NCBI GenBank assembly: GCA_020026435.1
Contig: JAHHQK010000028.1
Location: 1-30,792 of the forward strand
Source of the DNA: Alistipes sp.
GTDB lineage: Bacteria > Bacteroidota > Bacteroidia > Bacteroidales > Rikenellaceae
Reading direction: 5' to 3'
Length of the DNA stretch: 30,792 nt
The translations under genes and the position numbers were made by a program. The notes beneath the pieces were generated by a model. It saw only the letters and a list, made by a program, of their open reading frames with translations. It made no database searches and was not told where the DNA came from. This document shows, one piece after another, positions 6,794-15,112 of this stretch (its first letter is position 1; each line of letters begins with the position of its first letter).

Positions 6794-7723
6794 CTACTCC
6801 CCGACAGCCGTCTCCAGCCCGATCCGCACATTCTTCCGGATCCGCTCCAGACCGCTCCGCGCAAGGGGCGTGGGCTTGAAACGCCGGGCAAACTCCTCGT
6901 CCGAAAGGGCCAGCCACCGCTCCGCGGTCATCTCCAGGGGATCAAACACGGGATCGAACTCAGGATTCACATGAAGGGGCGTGTAGCGGTTGTAGGGACA
7001 ACAGTTCTGACAGCAATCGCAGCCGAAGATCCAACCGTGGAGGTCGATCCCCTCGGGCGGCTCCTTCTCGATCGTGTGGCAAGAGATGCAACGCCCCGTG
7101 TCGATCATCCTGTCGCCCAGGATCGCTCCCGTCGGGCAATGATTCACACACCGGTAGCAGTTGCCACACCCCACCCCCTCGTAAGGCTCGTCGTAGGCGT
7201 CGGCCCGATCGGTCAGCACCAGCTCCCCCAGGAGGACAAACGTTCCCAGACGAGGGGTTACCAGCAGCGACTGCCGCCCGATCCACCCCAGACCCGCATC
7301 GACGGCCAGCTGCTTCTCGGCCAGGGGTGCCGAGTCGACAAAGGCCCGCCCCCCAAGATCGGGATACCTCCCGACCAAGTCCTTGAACATTCCGAAGAGC
7401 ATCTGCTTGATCGTCTTGTGATAATCCCCCGTGAGGGCATAGGAGGCCACCTTGCACCGCGTCCCGGGCGCATAGCCGCAGGAGACCATGTTCTTGTAGG
7501 AAACGGCACACACCACCACCGTCTGCGCCTTGTCGACCAGCAACCGCGGGTTGAATCTTTTTTCGGTGTTGCGCTCCAGATAATCCAGCGAGGAGTGGTA
7601 GCCGCGGGCGATCCATTCGCGGAAACGCCCCTCGTTCCCGGCCAGGTGACGACAGGGGGTCAGACCGCATAAATCGAAACCGTGATCGCCGGCAAGTTTT
7701 TTGATAAAATGGGAATCCAGCAT
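6794..7723 (-). CDS. queG: Epoxyqueuosine reductase
   Basis: Cobalamin- and iron-sulfur-dependent enzyme that reduces epoxyqueuosine to queuosine at the wobble base of tRNAs with GUN anticodons, the last step of queuosine synthesis. The 309-aa product has the expected features: the catalytic acid region FVDSAPLAEK (Asp130), GLGWIGRQSLL (144-154), a ferredoxin-like motif CGNCYRCVNHCP (Cys186, 189, 192, 196), then CISCHTIE (212-219) and GCDCCQNCCPYN (234-245) completing two 4Fe-4S clusters. It is somewhat shorter than the roughly 380-aa E. coli enzyme, lacking the C-terminal HEAT-like repeats, as is common in this phylum. It is divergently transcribed from the acyl-CoA ligase gene across 103 bp. 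No other queuosine genes are nearby. Confidence 0.95.
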   Translation of the reverse strand: MLDSHFIKKLAGDHGFDLCGLTPCRHLAGNEGRFREWIARGYHSSLDYLERNTEKRFNPRLLVDKAQTVVVCAVSYKNMVSCGYAPGTRCKVASYALTGDYHKTIKQMLFGMFKDLVGRYPDLGGRAFVDSAPLAEKQLAVDAGLGWIGRQSLLVTPRLGTFVLLGELVLTDRADAYDEPYEGVGCGNCYRCVNHCPTGAILGDRMIDTGRCISCHTIEKEPPEGIDLHGWIFGCDCCQNCCPYNRYTPLHVNPEFDPVFDPLEMTAERWLALSDEEFARRFKPTPLARSGLERIRKNVRIGLETAVGE

Positions 7724-7743
7724 CCGAGCAAGAGATTTTGTTC

Positions 7744-7751
7744 CAAAAATA
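7744..7751 (-). promoter_or_regulatory. -7 element of the queG promoter
   Basis: The minus strand reads TATTTTTG, an exact match to TANNTTTG, 20 nt upstream of the queG ATG. No good -33 TTTG is seen, so this rests on the -7 element and its position. Confidence 0.45.
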
Positions 7752-7773
7752 GTATTTTTTAGTCAAAAATTAG

Positions 7774-7781
7774 TACTTTTG
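7774..7781 (+). promoter_or_regulatory. -7 element of the acyl-CoA ligase promoter
   Basis: TACTTTTG is an exact TANNTTTG match. Transcription would start near 7788, giving a leader of about 38 nt before the ATG at 7827. An AT-rich T-run around 7754-7759 occupies the -33 position. It is only 22 bp from the opposing queG -7 element. Confidence 0.55.
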
Positions 7782-7826
7782 CCTTGAATATTGCAAATTT
7801 TGCACATTGCTAAAGGGTAAAAAAAT

Positions 7827-9506
7827 ATGACCATCAACACACTTTACGAACTGGTTCACAACAGCTTGGAGAAGTTCGCCTCGAGAGTCGCCTACACGAT
7901 GTTCCAGGGCGAGGACGTCACCTATGCCGAAGTGGGTCGCCGTATTGCCAAAATCCAGGAGATCCTCGTCGATGCAGGACTCGAACCGGGCGACAAGGTA
8001 GCTCTGCTGAGCAGCAACATGCCCAACTGGGGAGCCTGCTATTTCGCCGTAACCACGGCCGGAATGATCGCCGTGCCGATCCTGCCCGACTTCTCGGGTG
8101 AGGAACTCGACATGATCATCGCCCACTCCGAGGCCAAAGCACTCCTGGTATCCGACAAACTCTTTACCAAAATCTCGAAGGAAACCATCTCGCGCCTCAA
8201 CGTCGTGATGCGTACCAAAAACCTGGGCGTCATCGCCCGCAACCACACCGGTAAGGGTCATCTCGGAATCCCCAAACCCGACGACGTAGCCGTCATCATC
8301 TACACCTCGGGCACAACTTCCAAACCCAAGGGCGTGATGCTGACCCACAAGGCCCTCTGCACCCAAGTGCAGATCGACGCCGCCATCTTCCCCGTCAACC
8401 CCGACGACACCTGCCTTTCGGTGCTGCCTCTGTCGCACACCTACGAATGCTCGATCGGCATGATCTATCCCTTCTCGATGGGCGCCCGCGTGACGTATCT
8501 CAACCGTCCGCCCACGGCCTCGGCCCTGATGCCCGCCCTGAAGGCCGTCCGCCCATCGGTGATGCTCATCGTGCCGCTGGTCATCGAAAAGATATTCCGC
8601 CACCAGGTACTCGCCAAATTCAACTCCACGAAGGCCTGGAGAACCATCTATAAGATCGGTTTCATGCGTCGGTTCTTCCACCGTCTGGCCGGCCGCAAGC
8701 TGCTGAAGGTATTCGGCGGCCGCCTGCGCTTCCTCGGCATCGGAGGTGCCAAGCTCGACCCTTTGGCCGAGCAGTTCCTCAACGAGGCGAAGATCCCCTA
8801 CGCCATCGGTTACGGTCTGACGGAGACCGCACCCCTGCTGGCCGGAGCCTCCCCCGAGGGTACGCGTCTGGGCTCCACAGGCCCGGCCGTGCCGCTGGTC
8901 AAGCTGCGTCTGGAGAACATCAACCCCGACACCCACCAGGGCGAAATCGTAGCCCTCTCACCGAGTGTCATGGTCGGATACTACAAGAACCCCGAGGCCA
9001 CCCAAGAGGTGTTCACCGAGGACGGATGGTTCCGTACGGGCGACCTCGGTGAGTTCGACAAGGACGGTTATCTGTTCATCAAGGGCCGTCTGAAGAACAT
9101 GATCCTGGGCCCGGGCGGCGAGAACATCTACCCCGAGGACATCGAGAGCGTACTGAATTCCCACGTCTGCATCGCCGACTCGCTCGTGACGGAGCAGGAG
9201 GGCCGGCTGGTGGCGCTCGTGCACTTCAACACCGAGGAGCTGGAGCGTATGTTCTATGATCTGAAGGAGGATCTGGAGTCCAAGAAGGAGGAATGGGATG
9301 CCAAGATCGAGGAGCTCAAGCGTGATCTGGTCGAGTTTGTGAACTCCAAGGTCAACCGCTTCTCGCGCATCTCGGAGGTGGTCGAGGAGAAGGAAGAATT
9401 CGTAATGACCCCCACGCACAAGATCCGCCGCTTCCTCTACAACAAACGCGGACAACAGGGCAACCAGCCCGATGCCGTCCACAAGGAGGATAAAAGCAAC
9501 AAGTAA
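7827..9506 (+). CDS. Long-chain fatty acid-CoA ligase (AMP-forming)
   Basis: Activates a fatty acid to its acyl-adenylate and then acyl-CoA, using ATP and CoA, on the cytoplasmic side of the membrane. The 559-aa protein carries the family core motifs in order: YTSGTTSKPKGVMLTHKA (159-176, ATP/AMP loop), GYGLTET (328-334), DGWFRTGDLG (399-408) and the C-terminal PTHKIRR with the adenylation Lys near 532. Between the C-terminal subdomain strands there is a charged, helical stretch at about 470-508 (ELERMFYDLKEDLESKKEEW and on), typical of FadD15/FAA-like long-chain ligases. Substrate chain length cannot be read from sequence; other acyl or aryl acids are less likely. It is probably monocistronic, with its own promoter and a strong downstream hairpin. 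Confidence 0.9.
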   Translation: MTINTLYELVHNSLEKFASRVAYTMFQGEDVTYAEVGRRIAKIQEILVDAGLEPGDKVALLSSNMPNWGACYFAVTTAGMIAVPILPDFSGEELDMIIAHSEAKALLVSDKLFTKISKETISRLNVVMRTKNLGVIARNHTGKGHLGIPKPDDVAVIIYTSGTTSKPKGVMLTHKALCTQVQIDAAIFPVNPDDTCLSVLPLSHTYECSIGMIYPFSMGARVTYLNRPPTASALMPALKAVRPSVMLIVPLVIEKIFRHQVLAKFNSTKAWRTIYKIGFMRRFFHRLAGRKLLKVFGGRLRFLGIGGAKLDPLAEQFLNEAKIPYAIGYGLTETAPLLAGASPEGTRLGSTGPAVPLVKLRLENINPDTHQGEIVALSPSVMVGYYKNPEATQEVFTEDGWFRTGDLGEFDKDGYLFIKGRLKNMILGPGGENIYPEDIESVLNSHVCIADSLVTEQEGRLVALVHFNTEELERMFYDLKEDLESKKEEWDAKIEELKRDLVEFVNSKVNRFSRISEVVEEKEEFVMTPTHKIRRFLYNKRGQQGNQPDAVHKEDKSNK

Positions 9507-9709
9507 TCCGTAAGTCTTTGGATTCGGAACAGCCCCGGGGAGCCGCAAGGTCGGGAAACAACAGTCTCCGGACGTCATCCCCCGGCGGTGAAAACGGCAA
9601 CAAGAGCGCCTGACAAATTCCCCGCTCCGAAGGCCGACACTGACAAAGCCGATAAACCCTCCCCGCACTACGCGGATCGGTAAACGAGGGAGTGTCAAAA
9701 CCCTCTTAT

Positions 9710-9751
9710 AAGATCCCCCCTGCCGCAGATATTTGCGGCAGGGGGGATCTT
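9710..9751 (+). terminator. Long perfect hairpin, probable terminator after the acyl-CoA ligase gene
   Basis: The 18-base arm at 9710-9727 is exactly complementary to 9734-9751 with a six-base loop. The downstream sequence CTGTATTTTTA is moderately T-rich. It is 203 nt past the ligase stop codon. Stem perfection is unusual for a plain terminator and it could also serve as a bidirectional barrier between convergent transcripts. Confidence 0.6.
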
Positions 9752-10073
9752 CTGTATTTTTATCGTCACAACTTCAAACAGATTCACCGTTTATTGATCT
9801 ACCCGCAACTTCCTGCATCATCACCTTTTTTACACCCGATCCGGTCAATCCTCCCCAGGCCTCCCGTCGGCCGATTTCCATGCCGTTTTCGCTCTCCTTC
9901 CCCTCTTACCTTTGCGTCTACATCCCGGCCTCTATTTCTGCCTCATCCACTTTTCACAGCCCTTTTCCCCGCTCCGCCCGGCATCCGCACTTCACTCCAT
10001 TCAGCATCTGCCCCCGCTCCGCACCACGTTTCCTCATCCGCACCATCCTCACCTCACCCCTCCCGTGCAGGCA

Positions 10074-10121
10074 CAAAAAAAGTCCCCTCCGAAGCACCGA
10101 AGTACTTCAAAGGGGGCTTTT
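10074..10121 (-). terminator. Intrinsic terminator of the PUL operon
   Basis: On the minus strand AGCCCCCT (10118-10111) pairs with AGGGGACT (10088-10081) with one mismatch, enclosing a GAAGTACTTC palindrome, followed by a run of seven T. It lies 31 nt past the susD stop and ends the five-gene operon. Confidence 0.8.
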
Positions 10122-10151
10122 GCATTAAAATATGGTCAGATCACCATCGGA

Positions 10152-11921
10152 CTACCATCCGGGATTCTGCTTCAGACGCGGCATGATATCCAGCTCGCGC
10201 AACGGAATGGGGAACAACTCGTTCTTGCCGAGAGTCGTGTAGTCGAATACGGTGTAGTTGCCGCCACGGTGACCGTTCTCACCACGGGGATACCAGGTCC
10301 AGACCTCCTTACCGGTATTCTTGATCGTCTCGTAGTAGATACCCCAACGGATCAGGTCCTGACGACGATGGCCCTCGAAGCAAAGCTCGTAGGCACGCTC
10401 ATCACGGATGATCTGGCGCAACTCCTCCTGCGAAACGCTTGCGGGAGTGTCGATTGCGGAGTTGGGCGAGTTCTGATCCTGGCCGAAACCACGACGACGC
10501 ACACGGTTCAATGCCTCCACTGCCGAAGCCGTGGGACCCTGACTCTCGTTGACTGCCTCGGCGTAGAGCAGCAGCAGGTCGGAGTAACGCATGATGTACC
10601 AGTTGATGTTCGAGTAGTCGTTGTTGACCAGACCGTCCTTCACGTACTCGCCCGTATCCCATTTGCGGGGCGTGAAGATCTGGCAGGCGAACTTAAGGTC
10701 GTTGATCTGACCCTGTACCTTGGGATCATCCGAGATATCCTCGGGAGCACCGTCCGGAATATTGAAATAGGTCTTGCGGTCGATCGGCTCCTTGTCCTTG
10801 TTGATCTTCGTGTAGTAGCTCTTGTCGCCGTTGCTGTACATATAGTCGGCAATCGACAACTCGTAACGCAGGTCGATAGGCTTCTCATACGAACCGCCCT
10901 TCGAGATCTGCCAGTTCATCCACTTGCGCATGAAGGGATAGAGCACCTTCCAGTTTCCGGCGTTATTGATGCCGGCCTTGTTGCGGCCCTTCACACCGTT
11001 CCACTTGCCGATACGGCCCACGGGCGAAGAGTGCCCCGTATAGGTGGGCGAGTAGAAGCTCACCTCGATCAGACTCTCCTTCGGAGCCCAGATACCGTTG
11101 CAGGTGTTGTTCCATACGTCGCGGTATTCGGGCAGCAGAGAGTGCTTATTGGACTTGATAACCAGCTCGGCCATCTTGGCGGCCTCGGCCCACTTCGACT
11201 CGTCCTTGAGCGGGAAACCGGCCCAGGTGGCATAGACACGGGTCAGCAGTCCGGCAGCCGATGCCTTCGTCAGACGGTACTCGGGAGCCTTGCGGGGATC
11301 CTCATCCCACCAGGGCAGAACCTCGACGGCATATTTCAGATCCTCCTCGATGAAGGCATACACATCCTTGGGATCAGCCTGCTCGAAGCTGTCGGCCGGT
11401 TTGAGCGAGTCCTCCGAAGTCTTCATCAGAGGAACATGACCCCACCAGCGTACCAGCTCGAAGTAGCACAACGCACGCAAGGCACGCGCCTCGCCCATAT
11501 AGATATCGGCCAGCTTGCGGTCCTCGACCGAGTAGCTGTCCAGATGCTTCTGGATGCCGCTCAGGAAGTCGTTGGCCGTATAGACGGCAAAGTAGAGGTC
11601 GCCCCAGGTGGTCTGGATCTCGGCATGGGTCTGGTTGAAGAAGTTGGTCGGGATGGCGCGGAAACGCTCCGTGCTCGAACCCTCGCACTGAGCCAGGTCG
11701 GTCGAGATGTTGAACAGCAGCGACAGGTGATAACCGTAGCAGCCGTTGGTGACCAACGCGCGGTAGGTACCCAGCAGCACCTGCTCGGCTTCCTGCGCAT
11801 TGTTCATGAATTCGTTTTTGTCGATGTCCGTGTGGGATTTCTCCTCCAGGAGGTCATCGCAGGAGGTGGTCACACCTCCCACCAGCAGGAGCGACATTAC
11901 CAGATAAAATATCTTTTTCAT
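10152..11921 (-). CDS. susD: SusD-family outer-membrane glycan-binding lipoprotein
   Basis: Surface lipoprotein that caps the SusC transporter and delivers bound glycan. The 589-aa product has a lipoprotein signal ending LLLVGGVTTSC with the lipidated Cys at 21. TPR-rich SusD/RagB features follow: ARALRALCYFELVRWWGHVPL, LTKASAAGLLTRVYATWAG, the domain-linking WYIMRYSDLLLLYAEAVNE, IRDERAYELCFEGHRRQDL, and the C-terminal ELFPIPLRELDIMPRLKQNP. It is the last gene of the PUL, 14 bp after susC. Co-transcription with a PL12 lyase and a GH88 enzyme indicates a uronic-acid-containing glycan, probably glycosaminoglycan-like. The symbol denotes the family; the ligand is not starch. Confidence 0.95.
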   Translation of the reverse strand: MKKIFYLVMSLLLVGGVTTSCDDLLEEKSHTDIDKNEFMNNAQEAEQVLLGTYRALVTNGCYGYHLSLLFNISTDLAQCEGSSTERFRAIPTNFFNQTHAEIQTTWGDLYFAVYTANDFLSGIQKHLDSYSVEDRKLADIYMGEARALRALCYFELVRWWGHVPLMKTSEDSLKPADSFEQADPKDVYAFIEEDLKYAVEVLPWWDEDPRKAPEYRLTKASAAGLLTRVYATWAGFPLKDESKWAEAAKMAELVIKSNKHSLLPEYRDVWNNTCNGIWAPKESLIEVSFYSPTYTGHSSPVGRIGKWNGVKGRNKAGINNAGNWKVLYPFMRKWMNWQISKGGSYEKPIDLRYELSIADYMYSNGDKSYYTKINKDKEPIDRKTYFNIPDGAPEDISDDPKVQGQINDLKFACQIFTPRKWDTGEYVKDGLVNNDYSNINWYIMRYSDLLLLYAEAVNESQGPTASAVEALNRVRRRGFGQDQNSPNSAIDTPASVSQEELRQIIRDERAYELCFEGHRRQDLIRWGIYYETIKNTGKEVWTWYPRGENGHRGGNYTVFDYTTLGKNELFPIPLRELDIMPRLKQNPGW

Positions 11922-11935
11922 AATTGATTCGTGGA

Positions 11936-14900
11936 TTAGAATGTAACGTCAATACCAAAGGTGAATACGCGGCTCTTGGGATAAGCACCCCAGTCCAGCG
12001 ACGGAGTCATCGGGTTGGAGGCACGCATGCTGACCTCGGGATCGAAGCCCTTATAGTCAGACAAGAGCCACAGATTCTGACCCGTGAAGTAAACACGCAG
12101 CTTGCTGATATAGACCTTGCGCGTCCAGGTCTTGGGCAGGGTGTAACCGATCGTCAGGTTCTTCAGACGCAGGAACGATCCGTCCTCGATGAAACGCGAG
12201 TAGATATCGTTCTGAATGTAACCGTTGTACTTGGGCACGGAGTTCGACGCATTCTGAGGCGTCCAGCGGTCAGCCACCTCGGCCATCATGTTCGCACGGC
12301 GCATGGTACTCTGCGTGGAGTACAGACGCGTGGCGTTGTAGACGTCGTTGCCGTAGTTGAACTGGAACATGATGCTCAGATCCAAGCCTTTGTAAGCAAA
12401 CGTGTTGGTGATACCACCGAACCACTTCGGCGTACCGTTACCGATCACCGTACGGTCCTCGGGCGTGATGCGGCCGTCACCGTTTATATCCTTATACTTC
12501 ACACAACCGGGGCCCCAGGCCTTGGGATAGCGGTTCGACATATCGACCACACCGTCCTTGACGTGGTACTCACCCGTGGTGGCGTCAACCTCGAAATCCG
12601 ACTGCTGGTAGATGCCGTCGAACTCGTAGCCCCACATCTGACCCAGCGACGAACCCACCGATGCGCGGTAGTCGTTGCTCTTGAAGTTGGAGTCGAAGCC
12701 CGAGTTGGTCTCGATGTAGTTGTCACCCGACACCAGCTGGCGGAGTTCGTTCTGGATGAACGAGATGTTGAAATCCGTGCGCCATACGAAACCGCTGCGG
12801 GTATTGAAGTTGGTGCTGCTGATCTGCAACTCCAGACCGCGGTTGCGGATCTTACCCACGTTCTGCCACTGGGTGGCGAATCCCGTCACGAGGGGCAGGT
12901 TCTTGGCCATCAGCAGGTCCTTGGTATCCTTCTGGAACATATCGAGGGTGAAGTTGAGTCGGTTGTGCAGGAAGCCCAGATCCAAACCGAGGTTCAGCGT
13001 CTGCGAACCCTCCCACTTCAGATTCGAAGCCAGGTGCTTGGGCTGGAGTACCGAAACACTCGAGCTACCCATACCCAGGTGGTGAACATCATAGAGATTG
13101 AGCGAGAGGTTGCTGTTGATGCGGTCGTTACCCACGGTACCCCAACCCAGACGCAGCTTGAGGTTCGAGATCACATCCTGACGTTTCATGAAGTTCTCCT
13201 CCGAGATACGCCATGCGGCCGAGAACGAGGGGAAGAAGCCCCACTTGTTGTCCTCGCTGAAGACCGTCGAACCATCGGCACGCAACGTAGCGATGAACAG
13301 ATAGCGGTCCTTGTAACTGTAATTCAAACGCGTGAAGAAAGAGATCAGACGCGAGCTCGTGAATCCCGACGTCGTACGGTCGGGCGTAGCACCCATACCG
13401 AGGTTGTGGTTACCCAAAGCGTCGGTCGGGAAGTCTTTCGAGGCAGCCAGCACGAACTCCGAGCTGCGGTAGGTCATCTCCTCACCGAGCATAGCCTCGA
13501 ACGAGTGATCTTTCTTGCGGAGTTTGTAGGTCAGGTAGTTGAACTGAGCCCAACGCAGGTCGCGGCCCATCTGGGTCTGACCGTAGGGATGCTTACCGTT
13601 GCGGTAAGCCTCTTTGGAACCGTTGCGATAGAAGACATCGTAGCGGGTATTGGTCGTCGAGTAGGATCCGGCCGAACGCAGCGTGAGGCCCTTGGCCAAC
13701 TCGATGTTCACCGAAAGGTTACCCGTCCACATCTCGGCGCGCTTGGTGTTGTTTACCGACTCGGCCTGCTTGACGGGGTTCACCTGGGCTACCGTACCCT
13801 CCTTCTCCTCGATCAGGGGGTCGATGGCAGCCTCCAGCAGCTCCTGGTCCGTCATGCGGATACCGCCCGTGGGGCGTGCCGACAGGATCTGGGCCAGCAT
13901 GTTGAAACGACCGTTATCGGCCGACGTACCCACACCGCTGCGGTTGGTGTTGGCGTAGTTCAATGTGGCATCAACCGAGATATGCTTGGTGATACGCTGG
14001 TTGATACGCATCTTGGCCGTGATCTTTTCGAAGTCGCTGTTCTTGAAGACACCGTCCTCCGAGAAATCCGAGAAACTGAACGAATATTTCGTGTTCTTGT
14101 TACCACCCGTCAGTGCGAGGTTGTGGTCCTGCGACCAGGTCGAGCGGAAGGTCTGATCCTGCCAGTCGATACCGCCCACGCCGATATAGTCGTCGATGGT
14201 CTGATAGCGATAGGGCTGACCGTTCTCGTCGTTACCCGGACGAAAGTAGATCTTCATCTCCTCCTGATCCATCAACTCCTGCTGGAGATTGACGAACTGG
14301 TAGGGATTCATCACGTCGAGGTGCTTGGCCACCTTGCGGAAGGTGAACGAACCGCTGTACGAAAGCGACGGCGTGCCGACCTTACCCGATTTGGTGGTAA
14401 CCATAACCACACCGTTGGCGGCACGGGCACCGTAGATGGCCGACGACGAAGCATCCTTCAACACCTGGATCGACTCGATGTCGGAGTTCGACAGGTAGTC
14501 GATGTTGTCGACCTGGAAACCGTCGACGATGTAGAGCGGGCTGGCGTCACCGTTGACCGTACCGATACCGCGGACCTTGATGTCGAAACCGGCACCCGGC
14601 GTACCGTCGGTCGAGGTGATCTGCACACCGGCCACCTGGCCGCCCAGAGCCTCAACCACCGATCCCGACTTATAGCCGGCCACATCCTTGGCCGATACCG
14701 ACGAGATGGCTCCCGTCAGGTCGCTCTTCTTCTGCGAGCCGTAACCCGTCACGACGACCTCCTCCATGACGTTGGTGTCGGGGACGAGCTGCACGTCGAT
14801 CTGCGTGCGGCCGTTGACGGCGACCTCCTGGGTCTTGTAACCCAGATACGAAACCGAAATCTTGGCGTTTTTATTCACCGAAATGGTGAACGTTCCGTTG

Positions 14901-15094
14901 ATGTCGGTAGCCACACCCTGGGTCGTTCCGTTGACGATCACATTGGCACCGATCACCGGCAATTTGTTTTCGTCGACAACCTTACCGTTGACCGTCGACT
15001 GGGCGAATGCTCCGAAAGTGAGCACCAGAGCCACGAGGGTCAACAACCCTCGCAAGCTCACTGCCCTGTATAATTTTTCAAACATAGTTCTCAA
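11936..15094 (-). CDS. susC: SusC-family TonB-dependent outer-membrane transporter
   Basis: TonB-dependent channel importing oligosaccharides with its SusD lid. The 1052-aa product starts with a signal peptide ending FGAFAQ (near 31), followed by a carboxypeptidase-like regulatory domain (about 33-103; VNGKVVDENKLPVIGANV) and a TonB-box/plug start EEVVVTGYGSQKKSDLTGAI (111-130). The plug has VRGIGTVNGDASPLYIVDG and KDASSSAIYGARAANGVV, the SusC signature. A large barrel ends in FTFGIDVTF. No N-terminal STN domain is present, so signalling to an anti-sigma factor is not expected. Met4 (15085) is an alternative start. It lies 18 bp after the surface glycan-binding gene and 14 bp before susD. Confidence 0.96.
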   Translation of the reverse strand: MRTMFEKLYRAVSLRGLLTLVALVLTFGAFAQSTVNGKVVDENKLPVIGANVIVNGTTQGVATDINGTFTISVNKNAKISVSYLGYKTQEVAVNGRTQIDVQLVPDTNVMEEVVVTGYGSQKKSDLTGAISSVSAKDVAGYKSGSVVEALGGQVAGVQITSTDGTPGAGFDIKVRGIGTVNGDASPLYIVDGFQVDNIDYLSNSDIESIQVLKDASSSAIYGARAANGVVMVTTKSGKVGTPSLSYSGSFTFRKVAKHLDVMNPYQFVNLQQELMDQEEMKIYFRPGNDENGQPYRYQTIDDYIGVGGIDWQDQTFRSTWSQDHNLALTGGNKNTKYSFSFSDFSEDGVFKNSDFEKITAKMRINQRITKHISVDATLNYANTNRSGVGTSADNGRFNMLAQILSARPTGGIRMTDQELLEAAIDPLIEEKEGTVAQVNPVKQAESVNNTKRAEMWTGNLSVNIELAKGLTLRSAGSYSTTNTRYDVFYRNGSKEAYRNGKHPYGQTQMGRDLRWAQFNYLTYKLRKKDHSFEAMLGEEMTYRSSEFVLAASKDFPTDALGNHNLGMGATPDRTTSGFTSSRLISFFTRLNYSYKDRYLFIATLRADGSTVFSEDNKWGFFPSFSAAWRISEENFMKRQDVISNLKLRLGWGTVGNDRINSNLSLNLYDVHHLGMGSSSVSVLQPKHLASNLKWEGSQTLNLGLDLGFLHNRLNFTLDMFQKDTKDLLMAKNLPLVTGFATQWQNVGKIRNRGLELQISSTNFNTRSGFVWRTDFNISFIQNELRQLVSGDNYIETNSGFDSNFKSNDYRASVGSSLGQMWGYEFDGIYQQSDFEVDATTGEYHVKDGVVDMSNRYPKAWGPGCVKYKDINGDGRITPEDRTVIGNGTPKWFGGITNTFAYKGLDLSIMFQFNYGNDVYNATRLYSTQSTMRRANMMAEVADRWTPQNASNSVPKYNGYIQNDIYSRFIEDGSFLRLKNLTIGYTLPKTWTRKVYISKLRVYFTGQNLWLLSDYKGFDPEVSMRASNPMTPSLDWGAYPKSRVFTFGIDVTF

Positions 15095-15112
15095 ATTTAT
15101 TTCAGGTTAATT

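Larger units (their letters stand above)
9507..10151. other. Intergenic region between convergent transcripts, no gene seen
   Basis: This 645-bp stretch contains the hairpin at 9710-9751 and the PUL terminator at 10074-10121. The plus-strand open frames across 9692-10186 are Pro/Ser/His-rich, have no domain and run into the susD antisense, so I treat them as chance. Nothing else is recognisable. Confidence 0.6.

Noticed and set aside
9692..10186. Pro/Ser-rich plus-strand open frames upstream of susD
   Set aside because: They cross two terminators and enter the susD antisense strand, with low-complexity composition and no recognisable domain.
11924..15073. Plus-strand open frame of about 1049 codons opposite susC
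   Set aside because: It is a mirror of the GC-rich susC coding frame, with His/Val/Arg-rich composition and no domain; the minus-strand gene has full family motifs.
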